DNA of 64,000 bases from positions 2,918,501 to 2,982,500 of the forward strand of contig NW_018343973.1 in assembly GCF_002099425.1 (NCBI RefSeq), read 5' to 3'. The notes under the pieces were generated by a model, which saw nothing but the letters and a program-made list of their open reading frames with translations, was not told where the DNA came from and did no database searches. A program made the translations under genes and the position numbers. Shown here piece by piece: positions 54,476 to 64,000 of this stretch. The number at the start of each line of letters is the position of its first letter. Position 1 is the first letter of the stretch. The DNA is from Phascolarctos cinereus. Its lineage: Eukaryota > Chordata > Mammalia > Diprotodontia > Phascolarctidae.

Positions 54476-54530
54476 TGTGATTTTAGTTGATCTCTAAGAT
54501 CCCTTCCAGATAACAATCTCATGATTTTAT
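54405..54530 (+). mobile_element. MIR 3' part containing a (GT)n microsatellite
   Basis: 'tggtttcctcatctataaag' is followed by (GT)n (54437-54477) and then the MIR tail 'gatctctaagatcccttcca'. The microsatellite grew inside the SINE. Confidence 0.75.
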
Positions 54531-55615
54531 TTTTGGCCCAGGGGACATAAAAGAGGGAATGATGGTTGGCTCAAAAGGTTGAGGAAAGGGAGTGAGGAGA
54601 GAGTCAGTTGTGATGGGGTAAGGGCCCTAAAGGAAGAGGAGTGGAGGAAAGGGGGGTTGATGGCACAATTTGCCTTCATCAATTTTGCTGGTGAAGTGTG
54701 TGTGTATGTGAGTATTTATTTATAGTGAAATAGACCTGAATAAGGGTAATCATGATTTGATTGGAGAGAAGGAAATAGATATGACAGATGCAGAGAGAGA
54801 ATCAACATTAAGAAGCTAGTTGGATATGGGAGATAAGGGTAAATTACTCATTAGGTTGTAAACTTGGGTGACTAGAAGAGTGGTGGTAAACTCTGCACTT
54901 TGTAGAGTGAATTCATGTGCATATGCATGTAAATGGGTGTTTTCCATGTGGTTTGAAGTTCCGGAATTCATAGTCATCTCCCACTTCCAGCCAGTCAAAT
55001 TGTTGAGAGCCTGTGGGAGTAGAAAGCGGCATTGTTTTATGTCCCCACCTCATACTGAGGGAGGGCCTTAGTGCCCCCTCACAGCAGGGATTGCCGACCC
55101 CAAGAGCTTTAACCTGGAGCCTATCACCCAGGAAACCATTAAAATAAGACAAAATGAGAACTTGAACTGGGAAAAGGTAATGTCTTTCCCATCCCTTTCT
55201 TTTCTTCTCCACTCTCTCTCCCTCTGCCTACTGTATGTTCTTCATAGAATAGTTTCACCTCACACCAAGGCAACTTCAAAGTTTTCCCATACCCCACGCC
55301 CTAAGGGCCTCCATCTGGAAGCTGGTAAATTTCAGGAAAGGCATAGTTGTCCAAAGCCTCATAAATCTCATCAGTTCCTGGGTGAGTTTTTATTTTCATC
55401 CAAATCAAAAACACAAGTTTATAGATGCCCATCTGAAAGGGGCTAATATTAAAACTGTTCCCTGATCCACGGTGGCTTTTCTCCTGTTTCTACTTATCAT
55501 CTGCATAAATCTACCCGGTTTCCTAAGGATTGGGCTGAGGAAAAGATGACTAGGAGGCATATTAGAAAAGGTCACTGGAATCCGGAAGCAGAACCTTCAA
55601 CAAAAGCCTACATTT
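54531..55615. other. unassigned (about 1.1 kb)
   Basis: No named element. The open frames at 54868-55446 lack motifs. Confidence 0.35.
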
Positions 55616-55624
55616 ATACAGCTC

Positions 55625-55908
55625 ACAGCTAGCAGATATATGATGCAGTAGATAGAGCACTGAGCCTGGAATCAGGAAGACCTGAGTTCAAATCTGGCCT
55701 CAGACACTTACTACCTATGTGACCCTGAACAAGTCACTTGTCCCTGTTTGCCTCAGTTTCTTCATCTGTAAAATGAGCTGGAGAAGAAAATGGCAAACCA
55801 CTTAATATCTTTGCCAAAAAAATGAAGACAAAAACAAAAACAAATGGGGTCACAAAGAGTCTGACATGACTAAAAAAAATGGCTGAGCAACCAAGTATAG
55901 CTCATATT
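55625..55908 (+). mobile_element. RTE-tailed tRNA-derived SINE
   Basis: Head 'tgatgcagtagatagagcac', 'aagacctgagttcaaatctg', 'gagaagaaaatggcaaacca', tail 'caaagagtctgacatgacta'. Possible duplication TACAGCTCA / TATAGCTCA at the edges. The tail carries an expanded A-rich segment (55820-55850). Confidence 0.9.
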
Positions 55909-56014
55909 GATATAATTCTTTAGGCTTTATAGAGCACAAAGGCCTTTCTCATACAAGGACCATAAGATAATAACCCCTTGCCATCTGCATAATGTATAAG
56001 AAAGGAGGTAACCA

Positions 56015-56330
56015 TAGGATAATTAGTTTAGAGTTAGAAGGGACCTCAGAGGCTATTTAATCCAACCCCTGCTCTTTACAGAAGAAAAAACTGAAGTCCA
56101 AGGAGTTTAAATGGTTTGCCCAAGGTTATCATCTCTTTTGATCCTGACAAAAATCTAGTAAGAGACAGGTATTGATTTAGGTTTTTTTACTCCCCATTTC
56201 CTAGAAAGGAATGCTTAGACAAGGTAAGCATCTTGTCTGAATCCTTGCATTAATAGAGCCTGGAATGAAGCCCAAATCTTCTGGCTCCAAGTTCAATGTG
56301 CTTTCTTCTACACTATACTGCTTTTAGTGG
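56015..56330 (-). mobile_element. two reverse MIR copies in tandem
   Basis: 56015-56130 ('gagttagaagggacctcaga', 'gaagaaaaaactgaagtcca') and 56135-56330 ('aagcccaaatcttctggctc', 'ctacactatactgctttt'). Confidence 0.6.
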
Positions 56331-56351
56331 AGAACATGGTCACCTATGTAA

Positions 56352-56620
56352 TGGAGAAGGGAACAAGCATTTATTAATCACCTGCTATATGCCAGGCACT
56401 GTGCAAAGCATTTTACAAAGATTGTTTCATTTAATCCTCCCAACAACCCTGAAAGGTAGGTGCTATTATTATTTCCATTTTAAAGTTGAGGAAACTAAGG
56501 CAGTCAGAAGTGACTTGCCCAGGATCATACAGCTACTAAATGTTTGAGGCCAGATTTGAATTCAAGTCTTCCTGGCTCTAAGAATAGCTCTCTATCCATT
56601 ATGTCACCTAACTGGCTCAA
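56352..56620 (-). mobile_element. Ther/MIR-type SINE, near full length
   Basis: 'cacctgctatatgccaggca', 'caacaaccctgaaaggtagg', 'gcccaggatcatacagctac', 'ctctatccattatgtcacct' in order. Confidence 0.88.
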
Positions 56621-56814
56621 CATTCTGAGAAGTCCATCTCTAGCAAAGTATCTCCTTTACCTCCATCAGCATCAGCATCATCATTGTTGTTGTCAGCAGG
56701 ATCAAAAGAGATGACTTTGTGCAGCTCTGCCTCACTTAAATCCAATTTATGCATGAATCAAAAGACACCAGAAGACATCACCCATATCATCAAAAGACAG
56801 ACGTCAAAAGACAT
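56621..56814. other. unassigned
   Basis: Short interval. 'catcagcatcagcatcatca' near 56665 is a small CATCAG run. Confidence 0.35.
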
Positions 56815-57185
56815 GGACCAAGCACATGCTAAGTGCTGGAGGTACAAATACAAGCAAAAAAAGAGTCTCTGGGCTTAAGGAACTTACATTCTAATGGAGG
56901 AAAGACAACACATAGAAAGGAGCTGGAGGAGGGGTCGAGGTAAGGGAGAAACTTAGGGAAGAACATGTTGGAGAAGTCTGGATAGTCAGAATCAGAGTCA
57001 AAAGAAAAATGAAAGCTTGGGCCTTCAGATGGAGATTCTGTGAGGAAATTATCAAGGAGAGTAGGGGGCTCCAGGGGCAGAGGGATGTTCCAGGGTGAGA
57101 AGGCTTCAGGGGTAAGGAAATTTCCAGAGTGAAAAGCCAGCTGAGGCACAGTGTTGAAGTCAGAGGTAGAGCTAGGAGAGGAAAT
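56815..57185. repeat. unclassified repeat family X, copy 3
   Basis: 'catgctaagtgctggaggta', 'aaggaacttacattctaatg', 'acaacacatagaaaggagct', then a purine-rich body. Similar openings at 31165 and 50570. No frame with a domain. Confidence 0.5.
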
Positions 57186-57189
57186 GAGA

Positions 57190-57545
57190 AATGGATATTT
57201 TTTTTTTTGCAAAGCATACCTGTCTCCTAATCAGAATTATTGATACTACTCCAGAGAGTAGTGAGCCATGTTTAATGGCCTGTGAAACAGCACATACTTC
57301 TGCCACCTTTTGAGACTTCAGAGAGGAGAGCAGAATAGCTGTACATGACCCATAATCTCTGGCAAATGCCCAATATCTTTCTAGGAACCCACCCACCCAC
57401 CCAGCTGTCTTTGCAAAGGGAACTGTGAACCCTTTGACTAAAGGAAGAAACAACAAGGAAAATGCCAAGTATACAAAGCCCATCATGCCAGAACAGCCTG
57501 GGGCATTTGTACTGTTCCATAGGACACAATAAAACAGTTCCACTT
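57190..57545 (-). mobile_element. possible endogenous retrovirus pol fossil (RNase H region)
   Basis: The minus-strand frame has an AEVCAVSQAIK segment resembling the AEL.AL.QA.K helix of retroviral RNase H, preceded by text that could be the RT-RNase H connection. Short, clearly broken, family not assignable, no LTRs identified nearby. Old. Confidence 0.3.
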
Positions 57546-58235
57546 ATCTGGAAACCTTAATCAATGGTCCCAGCTGACAGCATGTGAGCAGCTCATGTAC
57601 TTTCTCATATTAGACGTGCCAATGAAAGGGGATAGGGGTGCTTAGACATCCTCAGTAAGTTTTCCTCCCTGATGAAATGGGATTTCTCAGCATCACTCCC
57701 ATCTGTGTCTCTTGATCCTCTGTAGCAAAGAAAGGTAGGTTGGGGGGAGAGGAGGGAAAAGGATTTGGGACAGACACTAGGAAGCTGCTGGGGCAGACTG
57801 AGCATTCTTTGAAATGTATGACATGTATCTTCTGATAGAGGCTGGATTGTCCTGGATGTTGTCCCAGCTTCTTCTGATCAGGATTTATCTCCTGCTCCTA
57901 TGCCCTACCTATTTTTCCCCTCCAAGCATATTACACCAGGTGTCATTTTACACAACACACACATTATTAGCAAAACACTTTTAGTGTCAGAAATCTCCTA
58001 GACATCCCCAAAGTGTCTATGTGGTTGCAATCTGATGTGCTGTCAAGTTTGGAGCCAGGACAACTTGTAGCCAAACAAGTGTAATAGCGGAATCATGCAG
58101 ACTGAACTGCACAGAGCCAAGTGGAAGTGACAAAGATCTTACCATGGGTATCTAAATCACTCAAAAAGAGTAGGTGTTTAGTACATATTTGGAGAATTAA
58201 ATTGGTTGTCATATACACAAATGGAAAGGAAGATT
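57546..58235. other. unassigned
   Basis: No repeat named. Confidence 0.3.
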
Positions 58236-58239
58236 CCAG

Positions 58240-58645
58240 TAACTAGAATGTTGAGCTTGGAGTTATGAAGATCTGGGTTCAAATCCTGTCTTTAACAGCA
58301 GTTGTTGGGACCATGGGCAAGTCATTGAGCCTTAGTTTCCTTGTCTATAAAAGAAGGGATAGGGATTGGAACTTTGACATCATTGGCATAGAGAACTCAG
58401 AAGTGAGGAAACTCCCTTTATCAATCTATGTTGGCACCTTCTCTGCAATTTATAGTTTTAGAACATTGCCTAAAGCACCAAGAGTTGACCAAGATGTGTC
58501 AGAGGCAGGGCTTTACCTAGGTCTTCCTGGCTATCTACTTCCATCTACCCATTAAACCACACTTGCTTTCTACAAAACAAGAGATATAATGCCTACTGTA
58601 CTTACCTCACAGGTTGCTTTGAAGCTAAAATAATGTAATCTATGT
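58240..58645 (+). mobile_element. MIR split by a reverse long-core SINE
   Basis: 58240-58385 ('gatctgggttcaaatcctgt', 'gggcaagtcattgagcctta') continues at 58580-58645 ('gtacttacctcacaggttgc'). Confidence 0.65.
58388..58566 (-). mobile_element. tRNA-derived SINE, long-core variant
   Basis: 'caccttctctgcaatttata', 'gtgtcagaggcagggcttta', 'ctaggtcttcctggctatct'. Reverse of the type at 35483 and 61070. Confidence 0.7.
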
Positions 58646-58884
58646 CTAATGGTGGGAAACAGGTGCGATTCTCAGCCAGATATGGTAGCTCATGTGCGTT
58701 TTGGCTCTGCATGCAAGGTCCTGGCCATTTGGGGATGATATAACAATCTTAAGTGATCCCTTGGTCCTCCATAATGACTGTAACAGGGTCCAGTAAGCCA
58801 AGAAGAGCCCTACACTCAGTAGACCCTAAAAGTAGTGACAGCCTCCAAGTACTTCATTCTTTCCTATCTCCAGAACATATGGTA
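58646..58884. other. unassigned
   Basis: Nothing recognised. Confidence 0.3.
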
Positions 58885-58889
58885 CCTCC

Positions 58890-58920
<31 letters not shown>

Positions 58921-59055
58921 TCCTCTCTCCTCTTTCTCCCTTTCTCTGCTCCCTGTTATTTTTCTCTCCCCTCCCCTCTACTTTTCTCTCCTCTCCTCCC
59001 CTTCCTTACCTTCCCTCCCTTTCCCCCCCTTCCCCCTCTCTTTCTATGCCTATCT
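58885..59055. repeat. CT-rich polypyrimidine tract
   Basis: (TC)n at 58889-58922 followed by degenerate CCTT/CTCC text to about 59055. Open frames of S, L and P residues here are artefacts. Confidence 0.92.
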
Positions 59056-59811
59056 ATCTCTTCTCATGACACTCTTATGTACCTTAGCAGAAATGATAGC
59101 TCATTTTCCCAATATCATACTTAAAGCAGGAGCTTAGCTAGTCTAACTTGAGCCTGGGCCTTAGGTTGCCTCTTCACTTTGCCTTTTCTTCCCTGAACAG
59201 GTGAATGAACAGCGATCCTGAGATGGACATTTCTAGTCTTGAAGTCAACCTTGTGAGTTGGAGAGGTTGGGTCCTTTGCTTCTGCATACCTGACTTGTTG
59301 CTGGCTACATTGTGGGAGGTGCATCCCGCAGGTATTATGATGCTTCTAGGAAGAGATGATCACAAATATCAGGCCCAGCTTCTGGCCTGGCTTGGCAGAA
59401 GACAAGCACCTTGAGAGAGATGGTGTATAACTCAGTTGAAGGTGAAATGAAGATTCAATGGTCTCACAAAATGCCCTGTATTTTGATGTCTAACCTTCAG
59501 AGAAAGTATAATAGTAGGTATAAGCTACATGTTGAAGGCTTTGTCTATTCTTGGGAATCTTCTGGGTTTTAAACATTTCCTTTATGGAAGGAATAAGTAG
59601 CTGTTCTTTACTTGATTTACATTATAGTTAAGTCTTTTCTCTTCCTCCCCTTTTTGGGAGACCCCGGGCAAGATGCAAACCTAACCTTTAAGCGATTGAT
59701 CCTGGGGCTTAAAGAGCTTGACCTCTCTGTTTGGGGGCTAAACCTGGTCTGTATTCACAGGTCCAGAGCCAGGAGCTCCTTTACAAGGGGAGGGCAAGTG
59801 GACTAGTCCTT
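59056..59811. other. unassigned (about 0.75 kb)
   Basis: No repeat named and no domain in the short open frames. Confidence 0.35.
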
Positions 59812-59905
59812 TTGGGCCTTTATGTTTCTGTGTTGTTATATATGTAGAAGACTTTGTGAATTTTAAAGAGTGATAGAAATGTCAGCTATAATTATTATTT
59901 CCAGT
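59812..59905 (+). mobile_element. MIR/Ther 3' end
   Basis: 'gaattttaaagagtgataga' and 'aatgtcagctataattatta' are the SINE 3' terminus. Confidence 0.55.
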
Positions 59906-60300
59906 CTGTCATCAACTCCCTGTGATTTCTCCTTCAAATTGTTTCTCTGATTGATCCCTTTCTCCCCATTCACACTGTCACCACTTTAGGCTGGGGTCTT
60001 ATCACTTCAAGTCTTCCTTCAACCTATGCAGCATGCTCCTACCAGGCTCATCTTCCTACACCTTCTAGGTTAAGCATTCTCTTCTCTGGGTTTCTTCTTT
60101 TAAAAGAAAAATATCCTTCGAAGAGTGAATTAAGCTAAGTATGTTAGATTTTTAACAGGTCACTCCCTGGTCAAGAACCTAGAATAACCTCTATTGCCTC
60201 ACTTAAAATCTAAACTCCCCTTTTCAGTCATTCAGTTTCACTTTGCTTATCTAATAACCCAAACCCCTTTTACTTCTCAAAACAAAATCTCTCTTCCATT
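59905..60300 (+). mobile_element. L2 LINE fragment
   Basis: 'gcatgctcctaccaggctca' and, after a disturbed stretch, 'ggtcactccctggtcaagaa', 'taacctctattgcctcactt' follow the L2 order (compare 28215-28320). Confidence 0.6.
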
Positions 60301-60718
60301 TAGGTAGATTGTGAGAGGTTCAAAGGAGCAATTCAGATGAAATGGTCGAGGAAAATCTGAAGTTAACATTTTTATCTATAGTTCCTGAAATGCCTTGCAC
60401 ATTAGTATAGTAGGGGATCATTAAGCATGTGTTTGTTTATTGATTGGGGTAGAAAATCAACCATTGGTAAGTGGGTATTCGTTACTATTTGGGGTCATTC
60501 AAAGCGTTTCCTCAGGGCTTTAATAGGCATCTTTGCATATCATGATTTGTGCTTGACTGAGTGACCTTTTTCAACAATTTTCACCATTTTTTACAGTTTA
60601 AAGAAACCAAGTGCTACCCAACCACTTCAAAAGGAAGAGAAATAATGGTATAGGTGGAGTTCCTTCTGCTACCAATTGGTTCCACCAAAACATTATTTTC
60701 TGCATATACACAGACTCA
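60301..60718. other. unassigned
   Basis: Nothing recognised. Confidence 0.3.
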
Positions 60719-60719
60719 G

Positions 60720-60900
60720 TATTAGAATTGGACCTAGATATCATTAATCTAACCCTTTCATTTTACAGATGACACCCTGAAGCCCACAATGACAAAACAG
60801 CAGAGCTAGAATTTGAACCCAGCTCTTTTGACTCCAAAGTCAATTCTTACCTTTTGACTCCAAAACCAGTGCTAACCTATTAACAGTTTGGTCCATCAAT
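60720..60900 (-). mobile_element. MIR core-SINE
   Basis: 'cattttacagatgacaccct', 'gaatttgaacccagctcttt' in reverse order, with a duplicated 'cttttgactccaaa' near the head. Confidence 0.65.
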
Positions 60901-61069
60901 TAATTCAGCAGCATCCAAAAAGAACCAGGATACAGAGACTGATAAGCCTACATTAGTTGTTTGCTTTTTACAAGCAGGTAAAGAAGCCAAGGTGGAACTG
61001 ACATATTACACGAAATATATTATATATCTGTTCTGCTCTTCCAAACAGAGGGGAATTCAAGGTCCCTGT

Positions 61070-61312
61070 GGATATAAAGCTGGCCTCAAAGCCAGGAAGA
61101 TCTGGTCTCAAGACCTGTCTCTGACACGTATAGCTGTCCAGCCCTTCCTAGGCAATTCTCAACCTCTCAATGTTCTAGGCAACACTCTAACACTATATAT
61201 TGCAAAGAAGGTGCCCACCAGCACTGGTGGAAGTTATACCTTAGTCAATTCTCTGGATCCAAAATCAACTAACACTTGGATTTTCACACCAAAATCTATA
61301 TTACAACATTTA
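61070..61312 (+). mobile_element. tRNA-derived SINE, long-core variant
   Basis: 'ctcaaagccaggaagatctg', 'acctgtctctgacacgtata', 'aacactctaacactatatat' and 'agcactggtggaagttatac'. Confidence 0.65.
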
Positions 61313-61884
61313 GCTCAACAAAAAGTACAATAAAACATAAACTGAGAAATTTGGCTACTATAACCTGGAAAGGCAGAATGTAAAGCTTTTCATTTTGAGC
61401 AGTTGACTTCCCAAGGAACAGGCATTTTTCAAAGTCAACTATTTTTACAGAAGGTAATTATATGGTTCTTTCTCCCAAGCCAAGGTTGATCTTTTATAGG
61501 AAATGTAAGACCAAATGCAAAAGGCATCCATTTCAAATGAAAAGCAAAAAGGAAAAAAAATTCGCTGTGTAAATATGTTAGGACATTTCCATTCCAAGTT
61601 TGACAGCACCTTCACTCAGTACAAAGTGCACTCAGAGTTCAGCTCCAAGTTTGACTGGCCTACCTGTGATTACTGACAAAGGAATTTGAAATCTTAGGTT
61701 GTCTTCAGTTCAAAGTAGACCCTTGATCTCATGGGAACCAAGGCAGACTCATTTTTGTACGTGATAGACTGTGAAAATTAAGGGAGGCAGGGACCCTAAA
61801 GTTCAATATTTATCAGGAAAACTAACTGGTCAAAATAAAAAAGAAGTTACTTCCATCCAAAGCTTACATATATTGCAAACAAAT
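61313..61884. other. unassigned
   Basis: AT-rich, no gene or repeat named. Confidence 0.3.
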
Positions 61885-61898
61885 TTGCTCTGCTTTTT

Positions 61899-62044
61899 TT
61901 TTTTTTTTTGGCTAGGCAATTGGGTTAAGAGACTTGCCCAGGGTCACACAGTTAGTAAGTGTTATGAGTCTGAAGTCGGATTTGAACTCATGTCCTCCTA
62001 ACTCCAGGGCCACTGCTCTATCCACTGTGCCACCTAGCTGCCCC
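61899..62044 (-). mobile_element. poly(A)-tailed tRNA-derived SINE, complete
   Basis: T-run, 'ggcaattgggttaagagact', 'tgcccagggtcacacagtta', head 'tccactgtgccacctagctg'. A perfect 14-bp target-site duplication TTGCTCTGCTTTTT lies at 61885-61898 and 62045-62058. Confidence 0.96.
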
Positions 62045-62058
62045 TTGCTCTGCTTTTT

Positions 62059-63464
62059 AAAGAGTGAAGGCACCCATTCAGAACCATGTGTGCCTGGACA
62101 ATTTTAGAAAACCGAATGTATGTGTCTAGCAAAAGAACAAAATGGAAGTCTCAAATGGACCTGAAGGGAAGTGAAACATGATCTCATGGAGAGGCTGGCC
62201 CTCATCTCTAACAGAGAATGGGAACTGCATTTGTCTGATGGTAGAGACCACCTGCCAAATTGGGAAGAGGGTGAAATTTGTCTTTGTCCTCAGAACTATC
62301 CCTAGAATAGGGGATGCAGGACTACTGCCAGTGAGAAGTCTGGTGGACCCTGTTTTGGAGAATCAGTCAAGGAGAGCTGAATAGCTAGTGTGCTCCTAGT
62401 GTAGGCATAAAATGGGGGAAGGGAGAGGCACAACAGTTTTCTGAGATAATTTGCTGAGGTTCAGATCTAAGGTGATACAGGATTAAAGGGTTAAAAGATA
62501 TGCTTGTCTTTATGTGAAATCAGAGAGGAAAGCAGGTCAATTTTCAACTAACCTCAAATCTAGCTTGTTTTTGTTTGTTTGGGGGTTTGGGGTACATGGG
62601 GGTAGAAGGGCAGGGTGTGAATAATGTATGTCCCCAGAACTGTTCATTGTATTAAAATACTTTAAAATATAACACAAATGTAAGCATGCTGAATAATTTA
62701 GCCACATACATTATACATTCAAGTAATAATGCCACATTATACTAGACCAGTGATTTTCCCAAAATACGTGTCATAAAATTTAGTATGTTATACTATTGCA
62801 AGTAAAAGAAAATTAATAAATAATTTTGCTTAAAAAACATTTTACTTGCTTGATATATGTAGCATAACAAGTATAATATGTGTCAAATAAATGAAAGTTG
62901 CTTATTATATATATACTAACCCTAAAAAATGTCAGACCTTAAACTTACAGAAAACTCATAAAAAGTAGCTACTCTAATTGAAGAGAAATAGAACATGTTT
63001 TGAGGTTCCCAGCTTTTTGGTAGCATTGCCAATTTGATGTTTGAGTTCTGGGATTCCCTGTAGCAAAGATTCTGTGATTCTTATAAAGATAGTAATAAGG
63101 AATTCTTCATAATCAGAACTATTGCATGAAACATTTGCAAGACATCTTTCTTTATTCCTTTTCAAACTCGATATTGTCTTGCCTTTATAACATAAAGGTT
63201 AATCCACCAAAACAGCAAAAAATAAAGTGATGTATTTTGTTAGTAAAGGTCAAGTACAGCCATGAAGCGACTTCCAAGCTACAGTGATTCTCGGAGTCCA
63301 CCAGGACTTCAGTCAAGAACAGACCTTCCAGCTAAGGCTCTAATCATTAGGCCACACTGCCAGTCTCTTAAATGTCTGCCAGGAGTAGAAGGGAAAAACT
63401 CTAAAGGGCAAATCCACTCAATGTCATTCCCACAGATGATATCACCATGTATAAAACATCTCTA
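62059..63464. other. unassigned (about 1.4 kb)
   Basis: AT-rich, especially 62640-62930. No exon or repeat identified with confidence. Confidence 0.35.
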
Positions 63465-63660
63465 TATGTGATGTCATGGCAAGGACATTAGATTAAGAGT
63501 CAAAGGATTGGAGTTGGAATCTGACCTCTGCTTCTTATTCCCTGCCTAGTCTTGGGTAAGTCACTTCTCCCTTGGAGAAGAAAGTTTCCTTGTCTATAAA
63601 ATAACTGGATTAGGTGATCTCTATGCCTCTTGCTTTAAATCCTATTATTCTAATGGCAAC
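63465..63660 (+). mobile_element. MIR-type core-SINE
   Basis: 'gttggaatctgacctctgct', 'gtcttgggtaagtcacttct', 'attaggtgatctctatgcct'. Confidence 0.7.
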
Positions 63661-63699
63661 TTGAGGCAAAAACAGATTTTATATAAATGTATATATTTG

Positions 63700-63778
63700 T
63701 GTATATAGAGACATCTATCTATGTCTATGTCTACGTCTATGTTTGTGCCTAGGTCTATGTCTATATCATTTATCTATA
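63700..63778. repeat. (TCTATG)n-type tandem run
   Basis: 'atctatctatgtctatgtct' and variants (TCTACG, TTTGTG), about ten degenerate 6-mer units. Confidence 0.8.
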
Positions 63779-63780
63779 GT

Positions 63781-63843
63781 CAGGTAACTGATGTAGTGGA
63801 CAGAGTTCTGGACTTAGAATTAAGATAGACCTAGGTTCAAAAC
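63781..63843 (+). mobile_element. SINE head fragment
   Basis: 'tgatgtagtggacagagttc' then 'agacctaggttcaaa' is a SINE head, cut off by the next SINE. Confidence 0.7.
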
Positions 63844-63845
63844 TG

Positions 63846-64000
63846 AGGCAACTAAGTGGTACAGTGGATAGAGTTCCAGGCCTGAAGTCAGGAAGATCCA
63901 TCTTCCTGAGTTCAAATCTGGCCTCAGACACTTACTAGCTGGGCAAGTCACTTCACCCTGTTTGCCTCAGTGTCCTCATCTGTAAAATGAGCTGGAGAAG
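63846..64000 (+). mobile_element. RTE-tailed-type SINE, cut by the window edge
   Basis: 'gtggtacagtggatagagtt', 'ctgagttcaaatctggcctc', 'tgtaaaatgagctggagaag'. The 'gagctggagaag' text marks the RTE-tailed type. The tail lies beyond the window. Confidence 0.85.

Overview
The window is vertebrate nuclear DNA and almost certainly comes from a marsupial. It is AT-rich and CpG-poor, with no prokaryotic gene layout. It is crowded with tRNA-derived core-SINEs in several forms (MIR/Ther-like, poly(A)-tailed, and RTE-tailed), together with L2, CR1/L3, L1 and BovB-type RTE LINEs and hAT-type MITEs. That mixture, especially SINEs whose tail matches a BovB/RTE 3' end, is characteristic of Metatheria. The sequence alone does not settle the species. 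Family names come from recognising consensus features by eye, not from a database search.

I found no convincing host protein-coding exon, tRNA, rRNA, CRISPR array or operon. Open reading frames up to about 145 codons exist, but those I could interpret lie in LINE remnants, in microsatellites (runs of CV, YI, GKER or LSFP residues) or in simple antisense frames. The window is best read as intergenic or deep intronic sequence.

Layout. 1-7 kb: a long CR1/L3 LINE (about 1690-3530) interrupted by an L2 piece and an RTE-SINE, then MIR, CR1/L3 and hAT remnants. 7-21 kb: an unclassified repeat (7211-7795), many SINEs with clear target-site duplications, L2 3' ends, a possible LTR fossil (15.9-16.3 kb) and about 2.2 kb of unassigned sequence (18.3-20.5 kb). 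21-31 kb: three L2 copies, a fold-back hAT MITE, and the best element of the window, a nearly complete half-L1 (HAL1-like, 24256-27195, minus strand) that has ORF1 but no ORF2 and sits inside an older plus-strand L1 3' end with a 15-bp target-site duplication. 31.4-35.5 kb: a nested ladder in which an old minus-strand L2 carries a hAT MITE, which in turn carries a SINE and an L1, followed by an RTE-SINE, a second copy of the unclassified repeat and two large microsatellites. 35-50 kb: SINEs inside SINEs, CR1/L3 3' ends, L2 copies and two minus-strand L1 3' ends. 50-53 kb: a large CTTTC pentanucleotide tract, two hAT MITE families, and two different LINE reverse-transcriptase lineages side by side, one of them BovB-type RTE. 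53-64 kb: mostly unassigned sequence with SINEs, L2, a weak retroviral pol fossil and simple repeats.

Nothing here works as a pathway. The interest lies in transposon history: the order of insertion can be read from nesting and target-site duplications. No undescribed cellular system was found.
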